Origin: Prevotella sp.
GTDB taxonomy: Bacteria; Bacteroidota; Bacteroidia; Bacteroidales; Bacteroidaceae
Direction: 5' to 3'
Assembly: GCA_017548275.1 (NCBI GenBank)
Contig: JAFZAH010000023.1
Span: 159,490-223,489 of the forward strand
Length of the DNA: 64,000 nucleotides
Shown here: piece by piece, positions 25,673-35,300 of the stretch
Position numbering within the stretch: the first letter of the stretch is position 1
Layout of the letters: each line of letters opens with the position of its first letter
Position numbers and translations under genes: made by a program
Notes under the pieces: model-generated
Seen by the model: the letters and a program-made list of their open reading frames with translations, nothing else
What the model was told of the DNA's origin: nothing
Database searches by the model: none

Positions 25673-27187
25673 ATGAAAAGATATATTAGTCCCTGGTTAC
25701 AGTTTCTGACAACTGCTTTGCTGCTGTTGTCTGCGTGTGCTAATCACCCCGATGTGCCTTCTTCAGCCAAGGAGGCCCAGTGTCTGCCACCTGTCTTCCC
25801 CGATTATTGCAATATCACCGCGCCTTGCAATATCGCTCCGCTCAACTTCATGCTCCCTGCGGACGAGTACGAAGAGTGTGTGGCGCGTTTCACTACTCCT
25901 GACGGCCAGCAGCAGACATACGGCAGCGGCGTGAAAGTGCAGATGCCTGAGTCGGAATGGCACGAGATGCTTGATGCCTCGAAGGGAAAGAGCATCAAGG
26001 TCGAGGTCTGGGGACAAAAAGGGGGCGAATGGTTGGCGTTCAACCCGTTTGAAATAAATGTGGCCGAAGACCCCATCGACGAATATGTGTCGTATCGCCT
26101 TATCGAGCCGTCGTATATCGCATGGAGTTTCATGGAGATAGCCCAGCGCAACCTCACGTCATTCGAAGAGTCACAGATTTTCAACAACGTGATTACAAGT
26201 AATGACATAAAAAAAGGCCAGTGCGTCAACTGTCACAGTTATCAGAACTACAAGACTGATAATATGCTCTTCCATGTGCGCCTTTCTAATGGCGGTACAG
26301 TTATCGTGAACGACGGCAAGATTTCGAAAGTGGATTTGAAGCGCGACTATACAATCTCTGGCGGTGTCTATCCGGCATGGCACCCTAAAGCCAAACTGAT
26401 AGCCTTCTCGACCAACAGGACACGTCAGGTATTCCATACTTCAAATCCCAACAAGATAGAGGTTTATGACGAAGCCAGCGACATGATTCTTTACGATGTG
26501 GAGACCGACTCGGTGAGCATCGTCAGCAACGATTCCACGTTGTTGGAGGTCTATCCCACCTGGTCGCCCGATGGCAAATACCTCTACTACTGCAAGTCAG
26601 TGCCGCTGCCTGAAGAGATGCTCGACAAGGATATAAGAACTTTCTACCCAAAAGTTCAATACAACCTCTATCGCCGTTCGTTTGACTTGGCGTCGCATGG
26701 CTTTGGCGATGAGGAACTGGTCTATGATGCTGCTTCGGCTGACAAGAGTGTTACCTTGCCACGTATTAGCCCCGACGGCCGCTATCTGCTTTTCGCCTTG
26801 GGTCAGTATGGCTGTTTCCATAGCCGCCACCGTGATGCCGACATTGTCTGTATCCCGATGGAGCAGTATGCCGGTACTGCCCTCACTGTGGAAACTTCAT
26901 CGCCCGTTGACCTGACGCTCCTCAATAGCGATCGCTATTCCGACAGTTACCCCTCATGGTCGAGCAACGGACATTGGATCATGGTTGCCAGTCGTCGTGT
27001 CGATGACAATTACAGCCGCATTTTCTTTGCTTATTTCAACAATGGAAAAGTTAGTAAGGCTTTCCTCATGCCGCAGAAAGACCCCGAATACAATACCTTC
27101 CTTCTGAAGAGTTATAACCGTCCGGAGTTCATGGTAGAACCTGTGAAAATCAGTGTCGAAGAGTTCAGCAGGGTATTTGACCGTTAA
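25673..27187 (+). CDS. CxxCH beta-propeller (TolB/PD40-like) lipoprotein, copy 1
   Basis: 504 residues from MKRYISPWLQF. Lipobox LLLSAC (Cys22). An N-terminal beta domain (about residues 40-150) with PVFPDYCNITAPCNIAPLNF is followed by a single c-type haem-like motif CVNCH (184-188) in KKGQCVNCHSYQNY, and then PD40/WD40-like propeller blades: YPAWHPKAKLIAFSTN, VYPTWSPDGKYLYYCKS, LPRISPDGRYLLFALG, YPSWSSNGHWIMVASRR. It would be a periplasmic or surface lipoprotein; haem attachment is an inference from CxxCH. The gene starts seven bases after the membrane protein stop, and the same gene pair is repeated downstream. Confidence 0.82.
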   Translation: MKRYISPWLQFLTTALLLLSACANHPDVPSSAKEAQCLPPVFPDYCNITAPCNIAPLNFMLPADEYEECVARFTTPDGQQQTYGSGVKVQMPESEWHEMLDASKGKSIKVEVWGQKGGEWLAFNPFEINVAEDPIDEYVSYRLIEPSYIAWSFMEIAQRNLTSFEESQIFNNVITSNDIKKGQCVNCHSYQNYKTDNMLFHVRLSNGGTVIVNDGKISKVDLKRDYTISGGVYPAWHPKAKLIAFSTNRTRQVFHTSNPNKIEVYDEASDMILYDVETDSVSIVSNDSTLLEVYPTWSPDGKYLYYCKSVPLPEEMLDKDIRTFYPKVQYNLYRRSFDLASHGFGDEELVYDAASADKSVTLPRISPDGRYLLFALGQYGCFHSRHRDADIVCIPMEQYAGTALTVETSSPVDLTLLNSDRYSDSYPSWSSNGHWIMVASRRVDDNYSRIFFAYFNNGKVSKAFLMPQKDPEYNTFLLKSYNRPEFMVEPVKISVEEFSRVFDR

Positions 27188-27193
27188 GTTCAA

Positions 27194-29026
27194 ATGAAGC
27201 ATATCCATCTTATATACACGCTCCTTTTCGGTGTGGCGGTCCTCTTGTTTTTCGGGTTGGCATATCCGAATCATCTGCATCATCAGGAGCAGTATCAACT
27301 GTTCCTCTTCGACTGTGACTATGTGTGGGGTATTGTCAAACTCCCCGGTGGCGTCGCCGACTTGTTAGGCCGTTTTTGCACACAGTTCTTCCTTTATGCT
27401 TGGGTGGGCGCACTGATTATAGCGGTTCTGCTCATGGCGGTGCAACTCTGGACGCTTCGCCTGTTCAATGTTCAACGTTCAACGTTCAATGTTCAACGTT
27501 CAACGTTCAATGTTCAATGGTTCTATGGCCTGAGTTTTGTGCCTTCGTTCCTGCTTTGGCTCTTCCTGCTCGACGAGAATGCTCTGTTGGGTGGTGTATG
27601 GGCAGTCTTGCTCACCCTTCACGCCTCTTGGGCCTTCGACAAGTTGCCTGATGGTTGGTTGCGGCGCATTCTGCTCGTTGTCGCTGTTCCCGTACTCTAT
27701 TGGATAGTGGGTCCCGTCTGTGTGTTGTTCTTCCTCCTGCAGATTTTCCAACGTTCTACTTCCAATAATGTTCAACGTTCAACGTTCAATAATGCCCAAC
27801 GTCCAACTTCCAATAATGTTCAACGTTCAACGTTCAACGTTCAACGTATAATCTTGCTTGTCCTTTTGCTTGCCATGCCCTTCATCCTGTCTTGGCTCCC
27901 GGTATCCGCCCGTAGTCTGTGGACAGGCATCCATTATCACCGCTATCCGACAGAAACCCCGGTCCTCCTTTGGGCAGCGGTTTTGTCCGTCTTCGTCCTT
28001 GTTCTCATTGTTCAACGTTCAACGTCCAATGTTCAACGTTCAACGTTCAATGTTCAACGTCCATTGTTTTTTGCTCTGGTGGCTGTTTGTATGGGATTCT
28101 TCGTCTGGAAGAACAGCAATTTCAAGGCGGAAAAGGTGATGCAATATGATTTCATGGCCTGTCACCAGCAATGGAACCGCATTATCGGTACCATTAATGC
28201 TGACAAACCGAACAACCAGATAGGTGTCACGGTGCAGAATCTCGCCTTGGCAATGCGCGGTCTGCTCGGCGACCACATGTTCGAATTCAACCAGAACGGC
28301 ACCTTAGGCCTTTTACCCGATGTCGAGCGCGATGCGACCAGCCCTATGCCCACAGCCGAGGCGTTCTACCAGTTAGGTCTGGTGAATGTGGCACAACGGT
28401 CGGTGTTCGAGGCTCAGGAGGCCATTCTTGACTTCCAAAAGAGTGCCCGCTGTTACAAACGGCTGGCGCAGACCAACCTCATCAACGGCAACTACGATGT
28501 GGCACGCAAATATCTCATGGCGTTGCAGAAAACCCTCTTCTACCGCGATTGGGCCAATGAGACACTGCCCCTGTTAGGAGATGAGGAGGCGATAAACAAA
28601 CATCCCGAATACGGACGCATGCGCCAGTTGGTTTGCAAAGAAGACTTTTTCTTTGGTGACCGAGTGACCCCCGAGATGCTCCAGAAACTTTTCTTAAGCA
28701 ACACAGACAACCGGCTGGCCTATGAATATCTGATGGCCTATTATCTGCTGACGGGCGACCTCGACAACTTTGCCAACTATGTAGGGTGGGGCGAGAAACT
28801 GGGTTATGAGGCCATTCCGCGCCATTTCCAAGAGGCGTTGGCACTACGGTGGAGTATTCATCATGAGCCAGACGAACGTATGCCCATTCAGGTCAGTCCG
28901 GCCATCGCGCAGCGTTTCACCCATTTCATCTCGTTCATCCAGTCACCGGCTATGAGCGACGAGGGACTGAAGCAAAACTTCGGCGGCACTTATTGGTATT
29001 ACTATTTCAATTCCAATCAACGATGA
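27194..29026 (+). CDS. Polytopic membrane protein with C-terminal helical domain, copy 2, containing three in-frame heptamer arrays
   Basis: 610 residues from MKHIHLIYTLLFGVAVLLFFG. Same plan as the protein at 23821: membrane segments in the first ~310 residues, then a soluble helical domain beginning near FKAEKVMQYDFMACHQQWN and ending GGTYWYYYFNSNQR. It differs in carrying three low-complexity stretches between hydrophobic segments, at about residues 91-109, 185-218 and 273-289, each made of iterated NVQRSTF encoded by 7-base TTCAACG/TTCAATG units. The equivalent sites in copy 1 have ordinary short loops (FRLHGSS, SEKPTWRE), so these stretches look inserted. The stop overlaps the next gene (ATGA). 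Its function is unknown. Confidence 0.7.
   Translation: MKHIHLIYTLLFGVAVLLFFGLAYPNHLHHQEQYQLFLFDCDYVWGIVKLPGGVADLLGRFCTQFFLYAWVGALIIAVLLMAVQLWTLRLFNVQRSTFNVQRSTFNVQWFYGLSFVPSFLLWLFLLDENALLGGVWAVLLTLHASWAFDKLPDGWLRRILLVVAVPVLYWIVGPVCVLFFLLQIFQRSTSNNVQRSTFNNAQRPTSNNVQRSTFNVQRIILLVLLLAMPFILSWLPVSARSLWTGIHYHRYPTETPVLLWAAVLSVFVLVLIVQRSTSNVQRSTFNVQRPLFFALVAVCMGFFVWKNSNFKAEKVMQYDFMACHQQWNRIIGTINADKPNNQIGVTVQNLALAMRGLLGDHMFEFNQNGTLGLLPDVERDATSPMPTAEAFYQLGLVNVAQRSVFEAQEAILDFQKSARCYKRLAQTNLINGNYDVARKYLMALQKTLFYRDWANETLPLLGDEEAINKHPEYGRMRQLVCKEDFFFGDRVTPEMLQKLFLSNTDNRLAYEYLMAYYLLTGDLDNFANYVGWGEKLGYEAIPRHFQEALALRWSIHHEPDERMPIQVSPAIAQRFTHFISFIQSPAMSDEGLKQNFGGTYWYYYFNSNQR
27464..27519. repeat. Heptamer array 1 in the membrane-protein gene (eight units)
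   Basis: Eight consecutive 7-base units alternating TTCAATG and TTCAACG. Three units (21 bases) encode one FNVQRST heptapeptide, so a change of one or two units would shift the reading frame. Confidence 0.9.
27747..27846. repeat. Heptamer array 2 in the membrane-protein gene (degenerate plus four perfect units)
   Basis: Degenerate TTCCAATAATG segments mixed with TTCAACG units and ending in four perfect TTCAACG copies (27819-27846). Encodes about 33 residues of the type NNVQRSTF between two hydrophobic segments. Confidence 0.85.
28011..28059. repeat. Heptamer array 3 in the membrane-protein gene (seven units)
   Basis: Seven units: TTCAACG twice, TCCAATG, TTCAACG twice, TTCAATG, TTCAACG. In frame, encoding a run of the NVQRSTF type. 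Confidence 0.9.
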
Positions 29027-30483
29027 AAAAGGCTCTATATACTCTCCTTGCCCTGTTCCTCCTCGCTGCTTGTGCTGACCGCCCCGAAAACCCGCAGGTA
29101 GTGGCGGAGCAACCGCATATCTATCCCGATTATGTCGATGTGACGGTGCCCGTGGGCATCGCACCCCTCAATTTCAATATGCGCGACGATTGCGACCGTA
29201 TGGATGTGACCGTACGTGGACAAAATGGGGGCGAGATAAACGCCAATGGCGATTTCGCTGATTTCGACATCTCCGACTGGCATGACTTGCTCGAGCAGAA
29301 CCGGGGAAAAGACCTCACCGTGACCGTTTGTGTCAAAAACGACGGACAGTGGAAGCAATACCAGGATTTCACCATCCATGTCAGCCCTTACGCCCTCGAC
29401 GAGTGGGGACTGACCTACCGTCGCATTGCACCGGGTTATGAGGTGTTCAGCCACATGGGTATTTATCAGCGCGACCTCGCCTCCTTCGATGAGTATGAGA
29501 TTATTGACAACGGCCGGATACCGGGACAGTGCGTCAATTGTCACATGTCAAACCAGACCGACCCCGAACGGTTCGTGTTCCACGTCCGTGGTAATCATGG
29601 TGCCACGATGATTCAGCAACAGAGCAAGCGCGAGTGGCTGCAGGCGAAAAACGAATTGCTCGGCGGCTCGATGGTCTATCCCTATTGGCATCCGTCAGGC
29701 AAATACTGCGCCTTCTCTACCAACCAGACGCAACAGAGTTTCCATGCCATGGCGGGAAAGCGTATAGAGGTGTTCGACCTCTCGTCAGATGTCTTTGTCT
29801 ATCAGCCCGACACGCACGAGATGATTACCGACTCGCTGCTCTCCACGCCCGACTGGTCGGAAAACTCGCCCGTGTTCTCGCCCGACGGCAAGACACTCTA
29901 TTACATGACTTGTCGGCAGCAGGAGTATCCCGCACACTACAAAGATGAGCAATACAACCTCTGCAAAATCAGTTTCGACCCCGCTACAGGAACCTACGGA
30001 CAACAGGTCGACACGCTGTTCAATGCGGTAAAAATGGGCAAGAGCCTCACATGGCCCAGACCCTCCTATGACGGAAAATACATCCTTTTCACCTTGACGG
30101 ATTACGGTTATTTCTCCATCTGGCACAAAGAGGCCGACCAGTGGCTCCTCGACCTGCAGACGGGCGAGGCGCGACCTCTTGACGAAATCAACAGCCCCGA
30201 CGCCGAATCATATCACAACTGGAATGTGAACAGCCATTGGATTGTCTTCACCTCACGGCGTGACAACGGTCTTTACACCCAACTCTATCTGGCTTCGGTC
30301 GATGACAACGGTCATTTCTCGAAACCTTTCCTTCTGCCACAACAGAATCCCCGCACCTATTACGGCAAGACGGTCTATTCCTTCAATACCCCCGATTTCA
30401 CCAAGACAAAAGTTGATTTCTCCTCTCGCTCCGCCGCCACCGAAATACTCAGCGACCAGCGCGTAAAAACGAATGTGAGATGA
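29023..30483 (+). CDS. CxxCH beta-propeller (TolB/PD40-like) lipoprotein, copy 2
   Basis: 486 residues from MKKALYTLLALFLLAACADRP; lipobox Cys17. The start ATG overlaps the stop of the preceding gene (ATGA), so translational coupling is likely. It parallels the protein at 25673: IYPDYVDVTVPVGIAPLNF, then CVNCH (170-174) in GQCVNCHMSNQTD, then propeller blades YPYWHPSGKYCAFSTNQTQ, NSPVFSPDGKTLYYMTC, WPRPSYDGKYILFTLTDYG and YHNWNVNSHWIVFTSRRDNG. Again one c-type haem motif in a propeller lipoprotein. I infer that the two pairs arose by duplication and act with their adjacent membrane protein. Confidence 0.82.
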   Translation: MKKALYTLLALFLLAACADRPENPQVVAEQPHIYPDYVDVTVPVGIAPLNFNMRDDCDRMDVTVRGQNGGEINANGDFADFDISDWHDLLEQNRGKDLTVTVCVKNDGQWKQYQDFTIHVSPYALDEWGLTYRRIAPGYEVFSHMGIYQRDLASFDEYEIIDNGRIPGQCVNCHMSNQTDPERFVFHVRGNHGATMIQQQSKREWLQAKNELLGGSMVYPYWHPSGKYCAFSTNQTQQSFHAMAGKRIEVFDLSSDVFVYQPDTHEMITDSLLSTPDWSENSPVFSPDGKTLYYMTCRQQEYPAHYKDEQYNLCKISFDPATGTYGQQVDTLFNAVKMGKSLTWPRPSYDGKYILFTLTDYGYFSIWHKEADQWLLDLQTGEARPLDEINSPDAESYHNWNVNSHWIVFTSRRDNGLYTQLYLASVDDNGHFSKPFLLPQQNPRTYYGKTVYSFNTPDFTKTKVDFSSRSAATEILSDQRVKTNVR

Positions 30484-30885
30484 AGAGATGGTGAAATAAT
30501 GGTATTTATATCATTGCTGTCCGCTAAACGGCATCAAACTATCTCAAGGGCGTCAGCCAGTTCCCCACCCCTTCAAGGGGCGGGGTAGGGGCGGGGTCTG
30601 TAACCAATTGAGAATAAGGCGTTTTCAGCGGTCGTGTCATTTTTTTACAAACCACCCCTGCCCCTCCTTTGAAAAAGGAGGGGAGTGGGCTGACGCCTTT
30701 GGTATGATAAACAAGCCCTCATGGTTGTAAGACTCTCAAACAACCAGTATTTGCACATCATTCCAGATGGTTGAGATAGTTTTACCGGACACCAATATAT
30801 TTATATAACAAGGTCCTTAAAGTCTTTAACGACCTTAAGGACCTTAATGCCAACAGGCTTTAATCTTTAACTTCTCCCCACAAAA
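30484..30885. other. Convergent gap filled by a MITE-like element
   Basis: Most of this 402-base gap is the inverted-repeat element at 30513-30796, which itself contains two G/C-rich REP-like palindromes. The remainder (30800-30870) has iterated AAGGTCCTTAAAGTC / GACCTTAAGGACCTTAA motifs. No coding sequence was seen. Confidence 0.6.
30513..30796. mobile_element. MITE-like inverted-repeat element, 284 bp
   Basis: The left end reads ATTGCTGTCCGCTAAA and then ATCAAACTATCTCAA; the right end is TTGAGATAGTTTTACCGGAC followed by ACCAAT, its imperfect inverse. The same termini (ATTGGTGTCCGCTAAA... and ...TTTTAGCGGACACCAAT) bound the 125-base core at 52521-52645. Inside are two G/C-rich REP-like palindromes (about 30561-30597 and 30652-30690). 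No open reading frame of note, so any movement would need a transposase in trans. Confidence 0.65.
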
Positions 30886-31902
30886 TCACTTTTCCGCTAT
30901 GCACTCCATCTCCACCAACCACTCGGGTCGGCACACTTTGGCGTGAACTAACACACGGGGAATGTCGGGGAAGGCTTTTTGCATGAATTCATCGACCTCT
31001 TGGCCGTCGGACCCGTCGCGCAGGTAGATGACGAAATACTGTATGTCGTTCATTGTGGCTCCACCGTTTTTGAGCAGTGCGCCGATATTCTCCAATAGGC
31101 GGGCCGTCTGTCGCCGGATGTCGCCGATGTAAATTACATGACCGTGTTTGTCGATGCTGGCGGTGCCCGAGATGTAGAAAATCTGTTTGTCGCCTAATGT
31201 CAGCCGTGTGCCTCGTTCGAAGGCCACACCGTATTCGTGGGTATGGTTCAGATGGTCGAGCGCGTTAAGATAGGTCTTGTCGCTCTCTTGGATGTTGGGG
31301 TAGGTCAGGAAATCCATGGCCACAGAAGCGCTGCGTGTCTGTGAGAATCCTCCGATGCCCGTGCTGGCGATGAAATGGGTGTCGATGGTCAGCCCGTAAC
31401 GGCGGAAGATGTCATTGCGCGCCTTCACCGCACCCTGGTAGTTGACGTCGATGTCTGCCACATAAATCCATGTGCGCACACAATGGGTGTCAAGGCGTAG
31501 CCCGTGCTCGTCCATCCAGCGCAGGTATTTCTCAAACAGCATCATCGTCTGCAGGTACGAGTTATTGCCGCGCGTCTCGTCTTCGGTCAACCGGATGCTT
31601 TGGAAGTGGTAGGCGACTTTTTCGTCGCTGGTCTTTAGCATCAGTGTCACCTTCGAGTTGTCAAGCGGGGCCTGTTCCACTACCGACGAGAAAGCCGGAG
31701 AAATCAGTTCTTGGAAGAGTTCCGACTCTATCAGTTGTTGGTACTGGTTTTGCGCGTCGCTCAGAAAAATCTTGCAAAACTCCAACTGTCGGCCCTCTAA
31801 TTTCTCAGCGTCTAAGTAATTGCCAACGCTCAGGTATAGTTCGGCCAACCTTTCAGCGAAAGCCCCTCTACTTTTCGGGGCCATCATCATGTATTTGTCC
31901 AT
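30886..31902 (-). CDS. RidA-fold (YjgF/chorismatase-like) protein, two-domain
   Basis: A 338-residue protein. The C-terminal ~130 residues are RidA-like: IFYISGTASIDKHGHVIYIGDIRRQTARLLENIGALLKNGGATMNDI..., then VHAKVCRPEWLVEMECIAEK, where the conserved Arg/Glu region of the Rid family would lie. The N-terminal half is a second, divergent domain. The layout resembles FkbO/Hyg5 chorismatases, which are two-domain Rid-fold enzymes, but I cannot assign a substrate. No shikimate or secondary-metabolism gene is adjacent. A good promoter is at 31921-31952. Confidence 0.7.
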   Translation of the reverse strand: MDKYMMMAPKSRGAFAERLAELYLSVGNYLDAEKLEGRQLEFCKIFLSDAQNQYQQLIESELFQELISPAFSSVVEQAPLDNSKVTLMLKTSDEKVAYHFQSIRLTEDETRGNNSYLQTMMLFEKYLRWMDEHGLRLDTHCVRTWIYVADIDVNYQGAVKARNDIFRRYGLTIDTHFIASTGIGGFSQTRSASVAMDFLTYPNIQESDKTYLNALDHLNHTHEYGVAFERGTRLTLGDKQIFYISGTASIDKHGHVIYIGDIRRQTARLLENIGALLKNGGATMNDIQYFVIYLRDGSDGQEVDEFMQKAFPDIPRVLVHAKVCRPEWLVEMECIAEK

Positions 31903-31920
31903 TAATCCTTAATTTGTCTG

Positions 31921-31952
31921 CAAAGGTAGTGCAAGTTGAGTGAAAAACCAAA
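31921..31952 (-). promoter_or_regulatory. Promoter of the RidA-fold gene
   Basis: On the minus strand TTTG (31949-31952), a 20-base spacer and TACCTTTG (31921-31928), about 19 bases before the start codon. Confidence 0.7.
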
Positions 31953-32130
31953 TTTTGGAACAGCGAAAGCAGAATATGTTTTCATATTCTGCTGAGTCGC
32001 GACAAAATTCGGTTGAAAACCAAATTTATTTGGGTTTTTCCGAAGCGCCGCCTATCTTATTGAAAGGTAGTAAATAAAAAACGAATTACGAAATACGAAA
32101 TAATATCACTCCATGAGAATTGTAAAATAA

Positions 32131-32204
32131 AATCGGAAAGAAATTAGGATAACTATCATAATTATGTCAAAAATTATTCTAATTATTCCAATTTCTTTCC
32201 GAAA
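32131..32204. mobile_element. Empty palindrome matching the ends of the GxxExxY cassette
   Basis: The left arm AATCGGAAAGAAATTAGGAT and the right arm, which reverse-complements to ATTTCGGAAAGAAATTGGAA, form a 74-base near-perfect inverted repeat. The arms match the left arm at 3470-3504 and the right arm at 3992-4029, so this looks like the same element without its passenger gene. Confidence 0.65.
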
Positions 32205-32253
32205 TGTATGTCTCGGACATAAACCATGTCCCTACAGCATCTGGAGTATCCAT

Positions 32254-32308
32254 CCCCTCTCCCTCGGATAGGAGTTGGGGATGAGGCTGGAGAGGGGTTA
32301 GGGGTGAG
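32254..32308. repeat. REP-like block downstream of the first BspA-like gene
   Basis: CCCCTCTCCCTCGGATAGGA, GTTGGGGATGAGG, then GGAGAGGGGTTAGGGGTGAG: a duplicated tail form of the family that also lies inside the two neighbouring BspA-like genes. Confidence 0.65.
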
Positions 32309-32317
32309 ACCCGGCTA

Positions 32318-35300
32318 CTACTTCACGACCACCTTCTTTCCGTTCACGATATACACGCCCTTCTGGGTCGGTTTCTTATCGAGTTTCTTGCCGTCTAAGG
32401 TGAAGTAATCACCCCCCTCTCCCGTTGGAGAGGGGTTGGGGGTGAGGCTGTCGATGCCCGTCGTCTGACTGTAGCCCACATCGATGCCCGCAGCGGTATC
32501 GGCCAGTGTCGTTTTCACACCGTCAGGGTCTGAGACCTTGGCGTTGAGGATACGCACCTCGTACATGCCCTCCTCATAGTCGGCGGGGATGTTGACCGTG
32601 ATGCGTGCCACCTCGCCGTCATTGCCTGCGAAGGTGTACAAGCGGCCTGTTGTGCGGTTCTCGGTCATCGAGGCGCAGAGAATCTTCATCGATCCGTCGC
32701 TCATCAGCGAACTGCCGAAATAGTCGGGTTTGCCCATGGTGGTGCGCTTGTCGCTCATCTCTGCCATGGCGAGGCCGTCGGCATTGGTGGCGATGGTGAT
32801 GCCCTCGGGCAACAGCAGACTGAACTCCAGACCGCTTACCTCCACATTGTTCTTCATCCTGACAGAAATCACCTGCTGTGTGCCGGGCTCTGCCGTCACT
32901 GGCTCCACGTAGATGGCATTATCCATCGCGTCGATGTTGGTGTCAACCGCTGCAGCCCGTCTGGGTGCGCCCAATAATGTGTTATTGCTGTGCAGGATGA
33001 TGTTGGCGATACCTGTCAGGTCGGCTACGTCGATTTCACCGTCGGGACCGCCCGTTGTGCTGCCCGCCACGTCGGCTGCCGAGGGATTGAATCCTTCAGT
33101 CGGTAAGCCGAGCAGGTACTTGGCCAGCACGGTAAAGTCGGCCACATCCACCTCTTCGTCGCCGTCAACGTCGCCCGGGGTGACGGGAGCCATCTCCACG
33201 ATATTGGTGAAATTGCACCAGACGGTAGCATTCTGATAGGCTTCCACACAACCTTCCGGCACATAGAGCGTGGCGGTGTCGTAGCAGTCGAACGTCCATC
33301 CGCCTGTAATGACAGGTGGCGTCGTGGCATAACTGTATATTTCCGTCAGCGGACAATTGGTGAAAGCACCATTACCGATACTCGTCACATTCTTCGGCAA
33401 GGTAAGGCTCGTCAGGCTGGTACAGGTGGAAAATGCAATTTCTCCGATGGTGGTCACGCTCTCGGGCAAGTAGACATTAGAGATGTTGCCGCAATGGAAG
33501 AACGCCCCGCTGCCAATGGTTGTCATTCCGGGGGCAAGACTCACGCTCGTCAACGTGGAACACATAATGAACCCCCACTCGGAGATGCCTGTCAAAGTGT
33601 ATTCTATGTTCTCATAACCGTCAAAAACCATCACCTTGTTGGAAGTAAGGTTGAGTACCGTCGGGTCGCTACTGCCTTTACTGACTTCTGCCGTCTGGTC
33701 GTCATGCAGAACCAGTCTATAACTGCCAAAATCGCCTATCTGGTTTATATCTAAGAAATCCTGCCATCCTTCAGCCTCCTGATAGAGATTCGGGTTGGAC
33801 ATCACGTTAAGTCTGATCATGCCTGACGGGAACACGGTGGAATTGATGGTCGGCGGTTCTTCGCTATGGACATATACTTGACACCAAGTTGGTACATTGG
33901 CAAATGCACCGTCGCCGATGCTCGTCAGGCTCTCGGGTAAGGCTATTGGAGACAACTGATAGCAGTCGGCAAAAGCCCCTGCCGCGATGGTCGTCACAGA
34001 GTAAGTCCCGCTCAGAGTGGTCACCTCCGCAGGGATGGCAACTCTGGTTAATGAGGAATAATCGCCCGCTATGACTGTGGCCGTGCCGTCATCGTTCAAA
34101 TGGTAGGTGATGCCGTCGATGATTACCTCGGTTGGCATCTCGGAGATACTCTTGAAATCTTTCCATATATCAGCACTCTGATAAGCGGACACTGTGCCGA
34201 TGGGTACAAAGAGGTCGGCTTGCCCTTTGGCCGAGAACGTCTGAGTGCCTGTGGTCGTCGGTGGCGTGGAAGCCTTGCAGACGACCCGCTCCAGAGCGGT
34301 GCAGCCCCTGAAAGCATTCAGGCCGATGCTTGTCATTGTCGTGGGTAACGTCACATATTTGAGGCTTGTACAGTATCTAAAAGTGTTTGATAGGCAGGTT
34401 GTCACACCCTCGCAGAAGACCACTTCTACCAAATCAGGACAATTGCTGAAGGCAAACGTTCCGACAGTGCAGGTACCAGGAATGGACACGGTCTGCAGTC
34501 CGGATCCTATGAAAGCATTCAGGCCGATAGACGTTACACCCTCGGGGATGATGATGCTCGTCAGGCCGGTGCAACCGGAGAATGCATCTTCTTCTATGGT
34601 TTTCAGACCTTCACAAAGCGTCACATCGGTAAGGCGTATGCAGTTAGAGAACGCGTTTACTCCGATGCTTACCACATCGTATGAATCGCCGTTGAAGTTG
34701 ACGGTGCCAGGTATCAACACACTGGTCAGCGAGGAATAGTCGCCCTGAATCACCGTAGCCGTGTGGTTGGTTGTGTCGTACTCATATAAGAGCGTCTCGA
34801 CGATTTCGCTGAAATTCTGCCAATATGTGGCGGCCTCGTAGGCGCTCTTGCTGCCCATGGGCACGTAGAGCGTGGCGCCATAGACATCTGAGAAAGTATC
34901 ACTATATAAATTTATACCTTGCGGATTCCCAGACGTGCAGTAAATACTCGTCAAATTGGTATCAAACATGAATGCAGCGGATTCGATGTCCGTCAGAGTT
35001 GAGGGTAAGGTCACGCACGTAAGACTGCGGCACACACAGAATGCCATATAACCGATGCTGGTCACACCTTCGGGAATGTTGATGCTTGTCAGACCGGAAC
35101 CTTGAAAAGCACACGGGCCGATGGTCGTCACACTTTCGGGGATAGTGGTACCCTTGCATCCTTCAATCAATATGTTGTTGGCCGTCTCAATAATGGCATT
35201 GCAATTATTCCTTGAATCATAAACCGGGTTTCCGGTTTCAACCTGCATGCTTGTCACGTTGGGACAATGGGCGAATGCCTGCTTATCGATGCTTGTCACG

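Larger units (their letters stand above)
31903..32317. other. Gap holding a promoter, an empty inverted-repeat element and a REP-like block
   Basis: Contains the RidA promoter, the palindrome at 32131-32204 and the REP-like block at 32254-32308. The 31955-32045 stretch repeats AAATTTTGG / AAATTTATTTGGG-like motifs and ATATTCTGCTGA. No coding sequence was seen. Confidence 0.5.

Noticed and set aside
27747-27846. Possible CRISPR array in the heptamer-rich region
   Set aside because: Direct 7-base units without spacers, inside an open reading frame; no cas genes in the window.
31921-32240. Possible small gene in the gap after the RidA-fold gene
   Set aside because: The region is a promoter and inverted repeats; no start or coding pattern is convincing.
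34245-34739. Long plus-strand open frame opposite BspA-like gene A
   Set aside because: It is a shadow of the repeat-rich minus-strand gene; composition and periodicity mirror the LRR codons.
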